Shown: positions 10,737 to 22,143 of the stretch, one piece after another
Numbering within the stretch: the first letter of the stretch is position 1
Layout: each line of letters opens with the position of its first letter
From: Talinum fruticosum
Taxonomy: Eukaryota; Streptophyta; Magnoliopsida; Caryophyllales; Talinaceae
DNA length: 64,000 nt
NCBI GenBank assembly: GCA_021018815.1
Contig: JAITYX010000101.1
Span: 1,426,001 to 1,490,000, forward strand
Reading direction: 5' to 3'
Notes under the pieces: model-generated
The model's database searches: none
What the model saw: the letters and a program-made list of their open reading frames with translations, nothing else
What the model was told of the DNA's origin: nothing
Translations under genes and position numbers: made by a program

Positions 10737-11965
10737 TGATATATAGTGAGGCGGAAGCAAAAAAGGGTGAAAACCGCAAAGAAGCAAACCGGACAAAATG
10801 TGTCTTGCAGGTGCGGTTACGGGGAAAAGGGTGAAAGGAGGGGCAAATGATGGAAGTTTCGGCTGAAATTTGGTGGGGGATGAGGTAACTGGCTAGGGAA
10901 GGTCTGGGTAAAATTTGGGAATTTTTGGATGACGGGAACTCCTTGATCCGCAAGCCGGAAGTTGGCAATACCCGGCCGAAGTCCAGGCTAATACTCTTTG
11001 TTTGGATCGGAGGAGGGGGACAGTAGGGTTCTTGGATGAGGCTAATTTTGGGGGGGAGTAGACTCACTTGAAGGATAGTGTGTGAAATTTGGGCAAAAAT
11101 GGATGAGTAGATTGTGAGATATGGGTCGGTAAAGTGAGGGGATAGAACCCGGGTTCCGGCTCGGATACAACAACACCACCGAGTGAACCAAGGGGCACCT
11201 TCAATCGGTCCGGATACGGAAACACCACCGGGGATTGAAAGACTCAAAGAACACCACCGTGCCGCCACACACGGATACAACAATGAGAATTCAAGAGGGT
11301 GAGCAAATCCAGCTCGAGTATAAAGTCATATATATCATCAAAAGTGTTTTTACATGAGGTATGCTAGCTGAATTTATAATGCCTCACAATGGTATTTTAC
11401 AAAGCTGGAAATTAAAGATAAAATTAAAGCAAAATTAGCAAAGATTATTTCCTCTCCTCCAAGTTAAGCTAGGATGAATTCTAGCCAAGCATTTGAGCAT
11501 TTGGGAACATGTGGTCACGGTTTGTTTCCCCTTTGGCAAGCCTTCCTCCCACTTCATGATGCTTCTAGATTTCTTTGTAGGCTTCTTCTCTTGATGCTCT
11601 ATTCCCGGCCTAGGCTTCATCATATGGATATATGGACGGACCATATTAAGCACTAATTTATTTATGTGCAATGAACATGAAACGGTGACACTTCACGCCA
11701 TGACAAGGCCAAATTCAATTTGCTTCAAAATGGAGGTTTTAGGTGGCTATTTTGATTCCTTTCAACTATCTTCTCGACTTCATTATTTTTGAACATAAGA
11801 TCATAGAAACATAATAATCTTGGCTCCTCATCCACCGGGTTCAATTTGCACCATGCGAATATTCATAGGATTTCCAAGCATTACCGGTGGTTTCTCTCAT
11901 GCATGCATAATTCCCTAAAAGGAATTTCCTTCAGCTCAAAGCTTAGGGCTGTCCACTTTCCATCA
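10737..11965 (-). repeat. 3' LTR of element D
   Basis: 1229-bp LTR. In element orientation it runs from TGATGGAAAGTGGACAGCCC to CTATATATCA. It is followed on the internal side by the polypurine complement TTCTCCCCTT (11966-11975). It holds the three box pairs GGATACA/ACACCACC at about 11160-11280. Confidence 0.88.
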
Positions 11966-13629
11966 TTCTCCCCTTGTAGAGAAGAATTTGCCCTTAAATT
12001 CTCATAAACATCATTTTCCGAGTGTGGAAAAATTTTGTACTTGTGAAGGCTTAGAGTGCGATTGAGGATGGAAGGCCCTTTTGTGCTTGTACAACTGGCC
12101 AATTGTGTGGACATGTCCAAGACATTCGGCCAGAACGGGTGCTTTTCTAGCATGCTCATGGTGTAGAGATGGGCTTGATAAAAAACTTCACAATGAGGCA
12201 CACAAGGCCGTGAGCTTTTGGGAAGATAAACAACTTCCTTCGCTAACAAAAGAATTGGCTCTACACACTCCATTGAGACCTCTTGAGCCCTCGGGTTCAA
12301 CCTTAAGGGATAATCCCTTAACGAAGCAAAATTATGTAATCACGGTCAAACAATCCTTCTTTGAACATTTTTTGGAAAGATAATCCGTGTATAATACAAG
12401 GAGAACTCTATAACCGTGTTCTATCGAGAAGGAAGTCATCCTTCCTTTGCACCAAAAAAATGATCCTACCCATGGAGTCTCTTGTTTCTCCTCTCGGTCT
12501 TACTGCCCATAACTCATCACCAATGGACTTTAAATCACAACCTGCTCGGATGGGATAGATAGCATTCAGGTTGGGCTGTTTTTGGAGCTGCGGGTCTTCT
12601 TGTGGTGATGGGCTAGGAGGATTTTTGTTTGGAAGGACAAGGTCAAGTTTGGTTTGTGGAGTGGTGGCGAGGGAGTGGAAATTTTGGGGAGGTCTCTCGG
12701 TATCATGTGATGGCGAGGAAATGAGTTTATGGATGGGATTAAGCTCTCGTTGCTTTTCCTTGAGAAGTGGTTCTCCAAGCACAAGCAAAAGGTCGGTTCG
12801 AGGAGAAGAGCTTTGCGGTTTGAATTTGATGCGATCGTTTGGGGGTAAGGGTGGTTTAAATGGGGGGTAAGGTTGGGGTTTAAATCAGCCAAGGGAAGGC
12901 TTTGATGGTGGTGGTATGTGGGCAGATTTAGGTTGTGGAGTTTCGGTTGAGAGCAGGCTTGCGGGCTCTTTTGTGGATTTGTCATTGTGGGTTGACTTAA
13001 ATGCCTCTCCTCTCTTTTGTTATACGCCACAATGTCATTAAAGTGCATGACCACAAACTTCTTGGAGTTGACTTGAACATTCTCCTCCTCATTCTGCCAT
13101 AAGGGGTGCTCCTTTAGCATTGTCACAATTATGCCAAAATGTTTAACCAAACCCTCATGGTGCACTCCTCGGATAGGCAGCTCTTGTATACCACAATGAG
13201 AACTCAAAATTGAGTGCCCTCAAGAAGGAAATCATCCTTCCTTGGCACCAAAAAAATGACTCCACGTATGGACTCTCTCCTTTCTCTTTTAGCATGCTCA
13301 TGATGTCGTAAAAGTGATCTTGGCCAGCCAAAGTTCCATGATAAAGTGTACAACACCAAACGCTTTTGGTAAGGGAGTCATCTCCCTTTGGTACCAAAAG
13401 AATAGGTTCCACATACTCCTTCACAATGCCTCGGGCCTTTTCCTCCATGTTTGGCCATGAGGGTTCCAACACCTAATATCCTTAGGAAGGAAGTCATCCT
13501 TCCTTAGCACCAAGAAAGTAAGTTCCTCATCTTGACTTTCCTCTTTCTCTCCTAGGCCTTTAGCCAACAGCTCAACAATTTGTCTTTGGTTCACTTGAAC
13601 ATTTTTAGGATCCACTCCATAGGCTGGTG
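11966..13629 (-). pseudogene. Element D tail: repeated module region
   Basis: Broken frames on the minus strand show several copies of a module not otherwise known to me. They lie near 13500 (LVLRKDDFLPKD), 13410-13270 (ILLVPKGDDSLTKS, then IMSML), 13260-13020 (CGIQELP, then MLKEHPLWQN), 12480 (FFWCKEG) and 12265-12120 (ILLLAKEVVYLPKS, then MSMLEKHPFWPN). Between them is a Pro/Asn/His-rich stretch (about 13000-12570). The frame would end NLRANSSLQGENDGKW, running through the polypurine tract into the LTR. No reverse transcriptase or integrase motifs are seen. Confidence 0.65.
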
Positions 13630-13634
13630 GGTTA
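13630..13634. repeat. Target-site duplication of element C (left)
   Basis: GGTTA, repeated at 24834-24838. The two copies flank element C exactly. Confidence 0.93.
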
Positions 13635-15321
13635 TGATGTATAGTGGGAGCGGAAGCAAAGATGAAGCAAAACCGCAAAAAACCAAGCTGACCAGAATAG
13701 GACCTGCAGGTGCTGTTGCGGGGAAAGGGTGAAAGGAGGGGCAAATGATGGAGTTTTTGGACGAAATTTGGTGGAGGGTTAGTTAACTGGTTTGGGAAGG
13801 TTGTAGTAAAATGGGCAGCATCCAAGGTTGGGATCACCTTGAACCAAAGGCAAACAGAAGGTCACGCTGGGCGGCTGTCCAGTAATGAGGTTCTTTGTTT
13901 GTTTTTGGTACCGAGGATGGAATACTTCTTGGATTGAGATGAGATTTGGTGGGAATGGTATCAACTTGTGTATGGGGGTGTGGATGAAATTTGGGGACGA
14001 AATGATTTGTGGATTGGGAGATATGGGTGTGGAAAGTCGTTGGATAAATCCTGGGTTCTGGCTTGGATACTGAAACACCACCAAGCTGAACCGAGGGGCA
14101 CCTTGCAATCTGGCCGGATACAGAAACACCACCGAGGATTGTAAGGACTCAAAGGACACCACCAAGCTTGCCAAGGCTCGGATACAGCAATGAGAATTCA
14201 AGGGGTTGAGAAATCCATCTCAAAAGGAGCAAAGCTCAAGTTTATAAATTCATCAAGGTTGTCATTACAAGGGCTATGCTAGCTGAATATATAATGCCTC
14301 ATAATGGCATTTTACAAAGCTGAAAATTAAAGCAAAAATCAAAACAAAAACTACAAGATTCTTTCCTCTCCTCCAAGTTAAGCTAGGAGGAATTCTAGCC
14401 AAGTATTGCAAAATTGGGAACATGTGGCCACGGTTATCTTTCCCCTTTGCTAAGCTTCTTCCACTAACAAACCATCTTTGATGATGCTTCAAGATGCTTC
14501 TAGATTTTCCATTCATTTCCTTTGATGCATCATTTTATTTATGTGGATATGACCTTAGAGGATAACACTTCATGTCCTGCCAAATACTAGGGAAGATGAA
14601 CACTTAGGCATGGACCATTTGGACATTCAAAATAACCGGCCAGAATGTGCCTTAAGAATGCCCGGTTTTGAACTTGGACCTTTTCCTTTATTATCTTCGC
14701 TCTAAAAGACATTGCCCATAATTTTACAATATTATAGACATGTCCAGGAATATCCTTGTGAAATTTGGAGACCAAAAACTCATCCCAAGTTGACTGATCA
14801 CTCATTTGAATTTGGCCTTCATGCACCATTCTGGAATTGTAATTTCCAGTTTTCTAAGTCAACTTCAAATGCCCATAACTTTTGATTCACAGCTCCGTTT
14901 TAGCTCTTCTTGGTATGGATAGAAAGCTTAGGATGTTAGCTTTCCAACCATGTATCATGAGTTGTCATTGGAGCTCTGGATCAGCAGATATGATCGAAAC
15001 AAAGTGCAGGTGTCATCCTGGATGAGCAATCTGCCAGTTTCAACAACAACCTTCCTCATTTATTATTTCCGTCAAATACTAAGATGTCCATTATTGGACT
15101 AGATAGAGGACATCTTCAGGTACTTCCATGCAAAGTTTGAGGTCCAAATGCCAAGACATGAGTGAATAATTAGCTAAAACATTCAGCCTTAGAAACGCCG
15201 GGCTGGGCTGAAATATTCTAGCACTTGCAATGAGGCTCAAAACGGGTCCTCCTCAACTCATTCTTGTCTAGGATGGATTTGAATTTGTAGTATGTGATCA
15301 TTGATGGGCTCATATCCATCA
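13635..15321 (-). repeat. 3' LTR of element C
   Basis: 1687-bp LTR from TGATGTATAG to ATATCCATCA in plus-strand reading. The three-hairpin box region lies at about 14065-14190, with arms CCTTGCAATC (14101-14110) and GATTGTAAGG (14137-14146). Confidence 0.9.
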
Positions 15322-15890
15322 TTCTCCCTTTGTTGGAAAAATTTGACCTCAAATTTGCAACATTTCCAAGGGCACAATAAAGACCTCCCGGATCAAACAC
15401 TCGTGTTTGGTCACTTAACAAAGGAGGGCTGTGTATGAAGCCAATATCAAGAGGTAAAAAAATTTATTTTTGTGGCTGCATGGTTGAAGGATTGTGGACA
15501 AAGGAGGCTTGAGTGGAGGGGTAAGAATAGGATTTGAATAAGCCAACGGAAAGCCTTGGGGAGGGCTGAATGTGTTGCACCATTTTTGAGTGTCATCAAA
15601 GTGCACATCCACAAAATTCTTGAGGGTGACTTGAATGTTTTCCTCCTTGTCCGGCCAGAAGTGGTGTTCTTCTAACATGTTCATGGTGTTGTACAAACAA
15701 GCTTGGCCCATAGAAACTCCATAATGAGGTGTACAAAACCAAGTGCTTTTGGTAAGGAAGTCATCTTCCTTTGGTACCAAAAGAATAGGTTCCACATACT
15801 CCTTGACAACGCTTAGACCTTTTGCCACCATGTTCGGCCATAAGGGATGCTCATTTGACATGCTCATGGTTATACCAAAATAAGGGCTCC
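15322..15890 (-). pseudogene. Element C tail modules
   Basis: The minus-strand frame 15867-15415 carries a clear tail module: MSMSNEHPLWPN at the start, ILLVPKEDDFLTKS near 15795, CTPHYG, then MNMLEEHHFWPD near 15670 and VTLKNFVDVHFDD. The module is used twice in a row here; the first copy is cut by element B. The frame ends in the polypurine complement TTCTCCCTTTG (15322-15332). No enzymatic motif is recognised. Confidence 0.7.
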
Positions 15891-15895
15891 AAAAC
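15891..15895. repeat. Target-site duplication of element B (left)
   Basis: AAAAC, repeated at 22139-22143, exactly flanking element B. Confidence 0.93.
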
Positions 15896-16498
15896 TGATG
15901 AAAAGTGGATCACCTTAGACTTTGAGCTGAAAGCTACCCATTTTGAATGACCAAGCATACCCGGAAATCAACCAAAATGGCTTGAATTTGTTTTAGTTGT
16001 TTTTGATCCGGGAGGATGCAAAGCCAAGAGTATGATCTTTTATGAATTCATGTTCATAAATAATTATCTACCTAAAGAGTCAAGAGGTTAGCTAGGAAGA
16101 AATCTGCTAGCAATCAAACATCGTCCACGTTAATGCATGAAGAGTTCGGCCATGACAAATCGAGAGGAGTCAAGTCATTTTGCACATAAATAACTTGGTG
16201 TATATTTGGTCGGTCCAAGGCTCAAATGCAATATGCTTAAACGGCTACAATGATGCATCAAAGGAGAAGAATGAAGACATTCTAGAAGCCTCCTAGAATG
16301 TGATGTGTTGGCCAAATAGAAATGAAGCTTGCATAAGGGAAAAAGGCCTCACAACCACATGTTCCCAAATGCTCAAATGCTTGGCTAGAATTCACTCTAG
16401 CTTAACTTGGAGGAGGGCAAAGAATCTTAGTAGTTTTATTATCATTTTTGCTTTATTTTCCAGCTTAGTTTCAGCTTGTAAAATGCCATTGTTAGGCA

Positions 16499-16507
16499 TT
16501 ATATATT
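16499..16507 (+). promoter_or_regulatory. Possible TATA box in the LTR of B
   Basis: TTATATATT about 600 bp into the LTR and about 100 bp before the hairpin region. It is a reasonable spot for the LTR promoter, but only the sequence match supports it. Other LTRs in the window have weaker TTATAAT-like sequences here. Confidence 0.35.
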
Positions 16508-16604
16508 CAGCTAGCATAGCTCTTGTAAAAACAACCTTGGTGAATTTATAAACTTGAGTTTTGCTCCTTTTGAGATGGATTTCTCAACCCCTTGAATTCT
16601 CATT

Positions 16605-16733
16605 GCTGTATCCGAGCCTTGGCAAGCTTGGTGGTGTCCTTCGAGTCCTTACAATCCCCGGTGGTGTTTCTGTATCCGGCCAGATTGTAAGGTGCCCCTC
16701 GGTTCAGCTTGGTGGTGTTTCTGTATCCGAGCC
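16605..16733 (+). other. Three-hairpin LTR motif with repeated GUAUCC / GGUGGUG boxes
   Basis: The sense strand holds three GTATCC boxes and three GGTGGTG boxes joined by short inverted repeats. Hairpin I: CCGAGC paired with GCTTGG, between a GTATCC and a GGTGGTG box. Hairpin II: CCTTACAATC (16647-16656) pairs perfectly with GATTGTAAGG (16683-16692) around GGTGGTGTTTCTGTATCC. Hairpin III: CTTGG with CCGAG around the same box pair. The same plan occurs in the LTRs of A, C, D, H and S1 with different stem sequences. The role is unknown; packaging, dimerisation, processing or promoter function are all possible. Confidence 0.65.
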
Positions 16734-17164
16734 AGAACCCAGGATTTATCCAGCGACTTTCCACATTCATATCTCCCAATCCACAAATCATTTCGTCCCC
16801 AAATTTCATCCACACCCCCTTACACAAGTTGAGACCATTCCCACCAAATCTCAGCTCAACCCAAGAAGTATTCCATCCTCAGCACCAAAAACAAACAAAG
16901 AACCTCATTCTGGACAGCCGCCCAGCGTGACCTTCTGTTTACCCTTGGTTCAAGGTGATCCCGACCTTGGATGCTGCCCAAATTTTACCACAACCTTCCC
17001 AAACCAGTTAACTAACCCTCCACCAAATTTCGTCCAAAACCTCCATCATTTGCCCCTCCTTTCACCCTTTTCCCCAGAACCGCACCTGCAGGTCCTATTC
17101 TGGCCAGCTTGCTTGTTTGCGGTTTTGCTTCATCTTTGCTTCCGCTCCCACTATACATCAACTT

Positions 17165-17176
17165 TGGTATCAGAGC
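17165..17176 (+). promoter_or_regulatory. Primer-binding site of element B
   Basis: TGGTATCAGAGC, complementary to the 3' end of initiator tRNA-Met, four bases after the LTR end CATCA. Confidence 0.9.
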
Positions 17177-17339
17177 AAGTTCTGATCTTTGGTGGATTGT
17201 ATCCATTCTCCATAAACCCAAAACACCAAAAATAGCCAGCTCCACAAAAAAACCCAAAAACCAAAACACAAAAAAAAAATTTCTGCCCATTTTTTTCTCC
17301 ACCACCGTACCCCTCACATTTGGATTTTTGAGAGCTGAA

Positions 17340-19608
17340 ATGATATCTTCTAACTTTGAGTTGGTTAGCCTACTTGTGCCTAAATTCTATGGCCAACAAA
17401 ATCAATTTGTTAGTTGGTTTGTCAAGGTTGAAGAAGCCTTTGCAAACTTGAGCTTAATGGAGTATGAGAAGGTTGAGATTGTTGTGTCAAAGTTGAGGAG
17501 TCATGCCCTCACTTGGTGGACAACCTACAAAGTGAGAAGAAAGACAAGAGGCAAAGAAAGAGTGCACACATGGAAGAAGCTAAGAGGGAAGTTGCTCAAA
17601 AAATTTGTCCATTCAATTACAAATCCCCTCCCACCGAGAGCACACACCTTGACAAGGGGTGTTTGTCTTCTCCTTCCCCTAAACTTTCAGCCCCCTCTTC
17701 TCTTTCCAAAACCCCAAATGTCCAGCCCTCTCCACCTCCAAATAATGCCCCAATACTCCACAAAAAGAGCCACCACATTTCCCCACCAAAGCCAACCAAC
17801 CACCCCCATTTCCCTCACCTCAAAGCACCAAACCAAGCCTCCCAAAGAGCCACCAACCGTCTACAGTCCAGCCTTTTGAACTCCCACAAAATACCCATCC
17901 CCTCACCAAAGAACCCTTAGCCTCACTTGACCATTTTACCCCAAAAATTCCATCCCACATTTTTGTTCCCATTCTGGCCGTGAGTCGACTGCCCAAGGTG
18001 CATGACATTGATCATGAGTTTTGCTCTATGGAAGATCTTGAGTTGGAACCCGAAGTGGTAGAACAAGGAGAGCCTCAAAAATTGAATGTTGCATTTTCTA
18101 TGAGGTGTTCTACTCCTTTACATTTGGAAAATTGCGGAAATGTGTTTGAGCAATTTACATGGGCATGTATTGTTGAAAGAAGTCTCCAAAGATTGTATCC
18201 GGATTGTGTGAAGCGCCCAAAAGAAGTTTTGACCATCTTATTCACACATACATGTTGGAGCTACTACTTTGTGGATCAAAGACTTTATTGTGCTTGATGA
18301 GTTGCCAAGAGCAACGATTAGTGAGTTTTTATGGAGTTGAATCTTCATGGTTTTCTTTCACAACCTATTGGCAAAACGAGGAGTGTAAGCAAAAAGTCCA
18401 TAACTTGGCAAGGAGGTATAACTCATTTTCTCCACTAGAAAATTGTGTTTTCCATTTTGACCAACTAATGTGTTTGTATGGTTTTGATCATGACTTTGGA
18501 GAGCTACTAGTGCATTTGTTCAAGGAGGCACAATTTAGTGCATCAAATGGTGTTGCTAGTGCGTTGTGCTCTCAACTCACCTACCTTGGCTGCCTTACTA
18601 CTTGTTTTAAGGAGCGAAAGGTCTTGTCGAAGCTCATCCTTACCCTCCACAAACACCTTTCTCCCAGCCATGAAGCCTTGTTTTTGGACTGCACCGAATC
18701 TGTCCAAGAAACTAGAACCGCTAGGGGCAGAACGAAAGCCATTCTGTTTTGGCTTGAATTAATTCAACTTGGGTGGTGTGTGAATGCTTTTGCTGTCCTT
18801 GTAATTGGAGAACTCATGAGAGCCTTTGTTTGTTGGGTGATCAAGGTTCATTTAACCTTGGAAGAAATTGAGGCCAAGATCACATACCAACCGGTTTTGA
18901 GCCTAACCCAAAATTATTCCACCAAAAATCCACAAGCCAAATCTGCCCATATTTCTCCAAACAAAAATTCTTTTGACCTCCCTCCACAAAAAACCTCACA
19001 ACACCAAAGTCCAAAATCCTTCTTGCCCAACCAAGCCGTATGCATCAAGAATCCCACAAGCGTTCATGGAGCCCAAAAACAAATTGAAGAATTGATGGAA
19101 AAAGGTTTAGGAAGTCCATGGAAGGTGCTTAGTCTTTTTGAGCAAAATGACTTCCTCCTTATTGACAACCAGTTTTGTATACCCCATTGTGGAGCACAAG
19201 AGTTGTCTATCTGAAGAGAGCACAATGAAGCTTGGGTTGCACATTTTGATACCACCATGAGTATGTCAAAAGAGCATGTTCTATGGCCAGCAATGACTAG
19301 ACAACCTCTAGGCATCTTGGAGAGCCGGGTGAAACCAATTTTTTGGTACCAAGAGAAGTTGATTTTTTCCCAAGAATACTTGGCTTTGTGTACCTCATTA
19401 TGGAGCTTCAATGGGACCATTCTGCCCATACATTACCATGAGCATGCTTGCGTACCACTTCTGGCCGAATAGTCTCAAGGACTTGGCGGGTTATCAAGAC
19501 ACAAATCAACATTCCATTACTCAACTCCCCACATACCTCAACACAACCAATTTTTTTCCAAGCATGGAAAATGGTATTTCCGGGAATTTGAGGACAAATT
19601 CTTCTCTA
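17340..19608 (+). pseudogene. Element B Gag and tail modules
   Basis: From MISSNFELVSLL (17340) a short Gag-like region runs about 95 residues (LTWWTTYKVRRKTRGKERVH), then a Pro/Ser/His-rich linker. The frame then breaks. From 17980 an acidic segment and a region of unknown family continue to about 18900 (frames 17980-18297 and 18204-19214, overlapping by a frameshift). Tail modules follow: FEQNDFLLIDNQFCIPHCG near 19140, TMSMSKEHVLWPAM near 19255, and TMSMLAYHFWPN near 19436. The end, NLRTNSSLQGESDGKW (from about 19590), crosses the polypurine tract into the LTR. No protease or pol motifs are seen. The stretch at 18000-18900 resembles nothing I recognise. Confidence 0.65.
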
Positions 19609-19619
19609 CAAGGGGAGAG
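19609..19619 (+). promoter_or_regulatory. Polypurine tract of element B
   Basis: Purine run AAGGGGAGAG next to the 3' LTR start TGATGG at 19620. It is also translated, as part of the LQGESDG motif. Confidence 0.8.
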
Positions 19620-20293
19620 TGATGGAAAGTGGATCACCTTAGACTTTGAGCTGAAAGCTACCCATTTTGAAGGACCAAGCATACCCGGAAATCAACCAAA
19701 ATGGCTTGAATTTGTTTTAGTTGTTTTTGATCCGGGAGGATGCAAAGCCAAGAGTATGATCTTTTATGAATTCATGTTCATAAATAATTATCTACCTAAA
19801 GAGTCAAGTGGTTAGCTAGGAAGAAATCTGCTAGCAATCAAACATCGTCCACGTTATGCATGAAGAGTTCGGCCATGACAAACCGAGAGGAGTCAAGTCT
19901 TTTTGCACATAAATAACTTGGTGTATATTTGGTCGGTCCAAGGCTCAAATGCAATATGCTTAAACAGCTACAATGATGCATCAAAGGAGAAGAATGAAGA
20001 CATTCTAGAAGCCTCCTAGAATGTGATGTGTTGGCCAAATAGAAATGATGCTTGCATAAGGGGAAAAGGCCTCACAACCACATGTTCCCAAATGCTCAAA
20101 TGCTTGGCTAGAATTCACTCTAGCTTAACTTGGAGGAGGGCAAAGAAACTTAGTAGTTTTATTATCATTTTTGCTTTATTTTCCAGCTTAGTTTCAGCTT
20201 GTAAAATGCCATTGTTAGGCATTATATATTCAGCTAGCATAGCTCTTGTAAAAACAACCTTGATGAATTCATAAACTTGAGCTTTGCTCCTTT
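19620..20293 (+). repeat. 3' LTR of element B, left part
   Basis: First 674 bases of the 3' LTR, up to the S1 insertion. The open frame that began in the internal region runs on to a TAG at 19813-19815, giving about 64 LTR-coded residues. 20289-20293 (CCTTT) is the left target-site copy of S1. Confidence 0.92.
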
Positions 20294-21544
20294 TGATGGA
20301 AAGTGGACTTCCTTAAGATTTGAGCTGAAAGATATGCATCTTAAAGGGCCAAACATGTTTAAGGATCAACCGAAATTACTTGAATTTGTTCTAATCATTT
20401 TTTATCCAGGAGGAAGAGCAAACGAGAAGGAGGTCTTTTATGAGTTCATGTCCATAAATAAAGTTCATCCAAAGAATCAAGAAGGATAGCCATTAGTAAG
20501 GTTACAAGAAAGGTCCAAGCAAGCCGCCTAATTCTCCATGTTAGAGCAAGGTGCATTTCGGCCATGACAAACCGTGAAGTAAAATGTCTTTGCACATAAA
20601 TAATGTGTATTTGATTCTGGTCGGTCCAAGGTCAAATACAACATGCCTAGGCGCCTAAGGGGAGCATCCAAAGCAGCCCACATGAAGAGCATTCTAGAAG
20701 AATGAAGGAGGCTTGGCAAAGGGAAACAAACCGAGGCCACATGTTCCCTAACCATCAAATACTTGGCTGAAATTTCTCCTAGCTTAACTTGGAGGAGGGG
20801 AAAGAATCTTGTGATTTTTGTTTTGATTTTGCTTTAATTTTTAGCCTTGTTTCAGCTTTGTAAAATGCCATTATGAGGCATTATAAATTCAGCTAGCTTA
20901 GCTCATGTAAAAACAACTTGGATGAATTTATAAACATGAGCTTTGCTCCTTTTTGAGATGGATTTTTCAACCCCTTGAATTCTCATTGCTGTATCCGAGC
21001 CTTGGCAAGCTTGGTGGTGTCCTTTGAGTCCTTACAATCCCCGGTGGTGTTTTTGTATCCGGCCAGATTGCAAGGTGCCCCTTGGTTCAGCTTGGTGGTG
21101 TTTCTGTATCCAGGCCAGAACCCAGGAACTATCCAGCAACTTCATCAACTCATATCTCCCAATCCACAAATCATTTCATTTCCAAATTTCATCCACATCA
21201 TCCTACACGGGTTGAGTCCAGTCCCACCAAATTTCAGCTCAATCCAAGAAGTATTCCATCCCCGGCACCAAAAACAAACAAAGAACCTCATTCTGGACAG
21301 CCGCCCAGCGTGACATTCTGTTTTCCTTTGGTTCATGGTGATCCCGACCTTGGATGCTTCCCATATTTTTACCAGACCTTCCTAACATCCCAAATAACCT
21401 TCCCTCCAAATTTTAGCCAAAACCAAGAACATTTGCCCCTCCTTTCACCCGATCTCCCAAGACGCACCTGCAGGTCCTAATCTGTCCGGGTTGCTTTTTC
21501 TTGGTTTTTCCTTCTTCTTTTGCTTCCGCTCCCACTATACATCA
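20294..21544 (+). mobile_element. Solo LTR S1 nested in the 3' LTR of B
   Basis: 1251-bp LTR from TGATGGAAAGTGG to CTATACATCA with a perfect duplication CCTTT (20289-20293 and 21545-21549). Removing it and one CCTTT restores the B LTR sequence (GCTCCTTTTGAGATGG), as seen uninterrupted in the 5' LTR near 16565. No internal region remains, so it is the product of LTR-LTR recombination. Its first 195 bases encode a 64-residue stretch homologous to that of the B LTR and ending at the same place (20489). Confidence 0.95.
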
Positions 21545-21549
21545 CCTTT

Positions 21550-22138
21550 TGAGATGGATTTCTCAACCCCTTGAATTCTCATTGCTGTATCCAAGCCTTG
21601 GCAAGCTTGGTGGTGTCTTTTGAGTCCTTACAATCCCGGTGGTGTTTCTGTATCCGGTCAGATTGCAAGGTGCCCCTCGGTTCAGCTTGGTGGTGTTTCT
21701 GTATCCGAGCAAGAACCCAGGATTTATCCAGCGACTTTCCACATTCATCTCTCCCAATCCACAAATCATTTCGTCCCCAAATTTCATCCACACCCCCTTA
21801 CACGAGTTGAGACCATTCCCACCAAATCTCAGCTCAACCCAAGAAGTATTCCATCCTCAGCACCAAAAACAAACAAAGAACCTCATTCTGGACAGCCGCC
21901 CAGCGTGACCTTCTGTTTTCCTTTGGTTCAAGGTGATCCTGACCTTGGATGCTGCCCAAATTTTACCACAACCTTCCCCAACCGGTTAAATAACCCTCCA
22001 TCAAATTTCGTCCAAAAACTCCATCATTTGCCCCTCCTTTCACCCTTTTCCCCAGAACCGCACCTGCAGGTCCTATTCTGGCCAGCTTGCTTGTTGGCGG
22101 TTTTGCTTCATCTTTGCTTCCGCTCCCACTATACATCA
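21550..22138 (+). repeat. 3' LTR of element B, right part
   Basis: Remainder of the interrupted LTR, ending CTATACATCA. It is followed by AAAAC (22139-22143). The summed LTR length, about 1263, agrees with the 5' LTR. Confidence 0.92.
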
Positions 22139-22143
22139 AAAAC

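Larger units (their letters stand above)
15896..17160 (+). repeat. 5' LTR of element B
   Basis: 1265-bp LTR from TGATGAAAAGTGG to CTATACATCA. The first 190 or so bases continue the family reading frame (DEKWITLDFELK, then YEFM). The three-hairpin region is at 16605-16733. Confidence 0.93.
15896..22138 (+). mobile_element. Pol-less LTR element B
   Basis: Complete plus-oriented element inserted in C. 5' LTR 15896-17160; primer site 17165-17176; internal region to 19619; 3' LTR 19620-22138, interrupted by solo LTR S1. Perfect duplication AAAAC. Its Gag is close to that of C (FELVSLLVPKFYGQ). The LTRs differ at several positions by eye, so it is older than array A. Confidence 0.93.

Noticed and set aside
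10559..10834. Plus-strand Pro/Ser-rich frame
   Set aside because: It runs from CACTA-flanking sequence into the D LTR across a transposon border, so it cannot be one gene.
17161..17180. Possible tRNA fragment
   Set aside because: The match to initiator tRNA-Met covers only the 12-base primer site next to an LTR. There is no cloverleaf.
19620..22138. A single 2.5-kb LTR
   Set aside because: The CCTTT duplication and the restored LTR sequence show a 1.25-kb solo LTR inserted in a normal-sized LTR.
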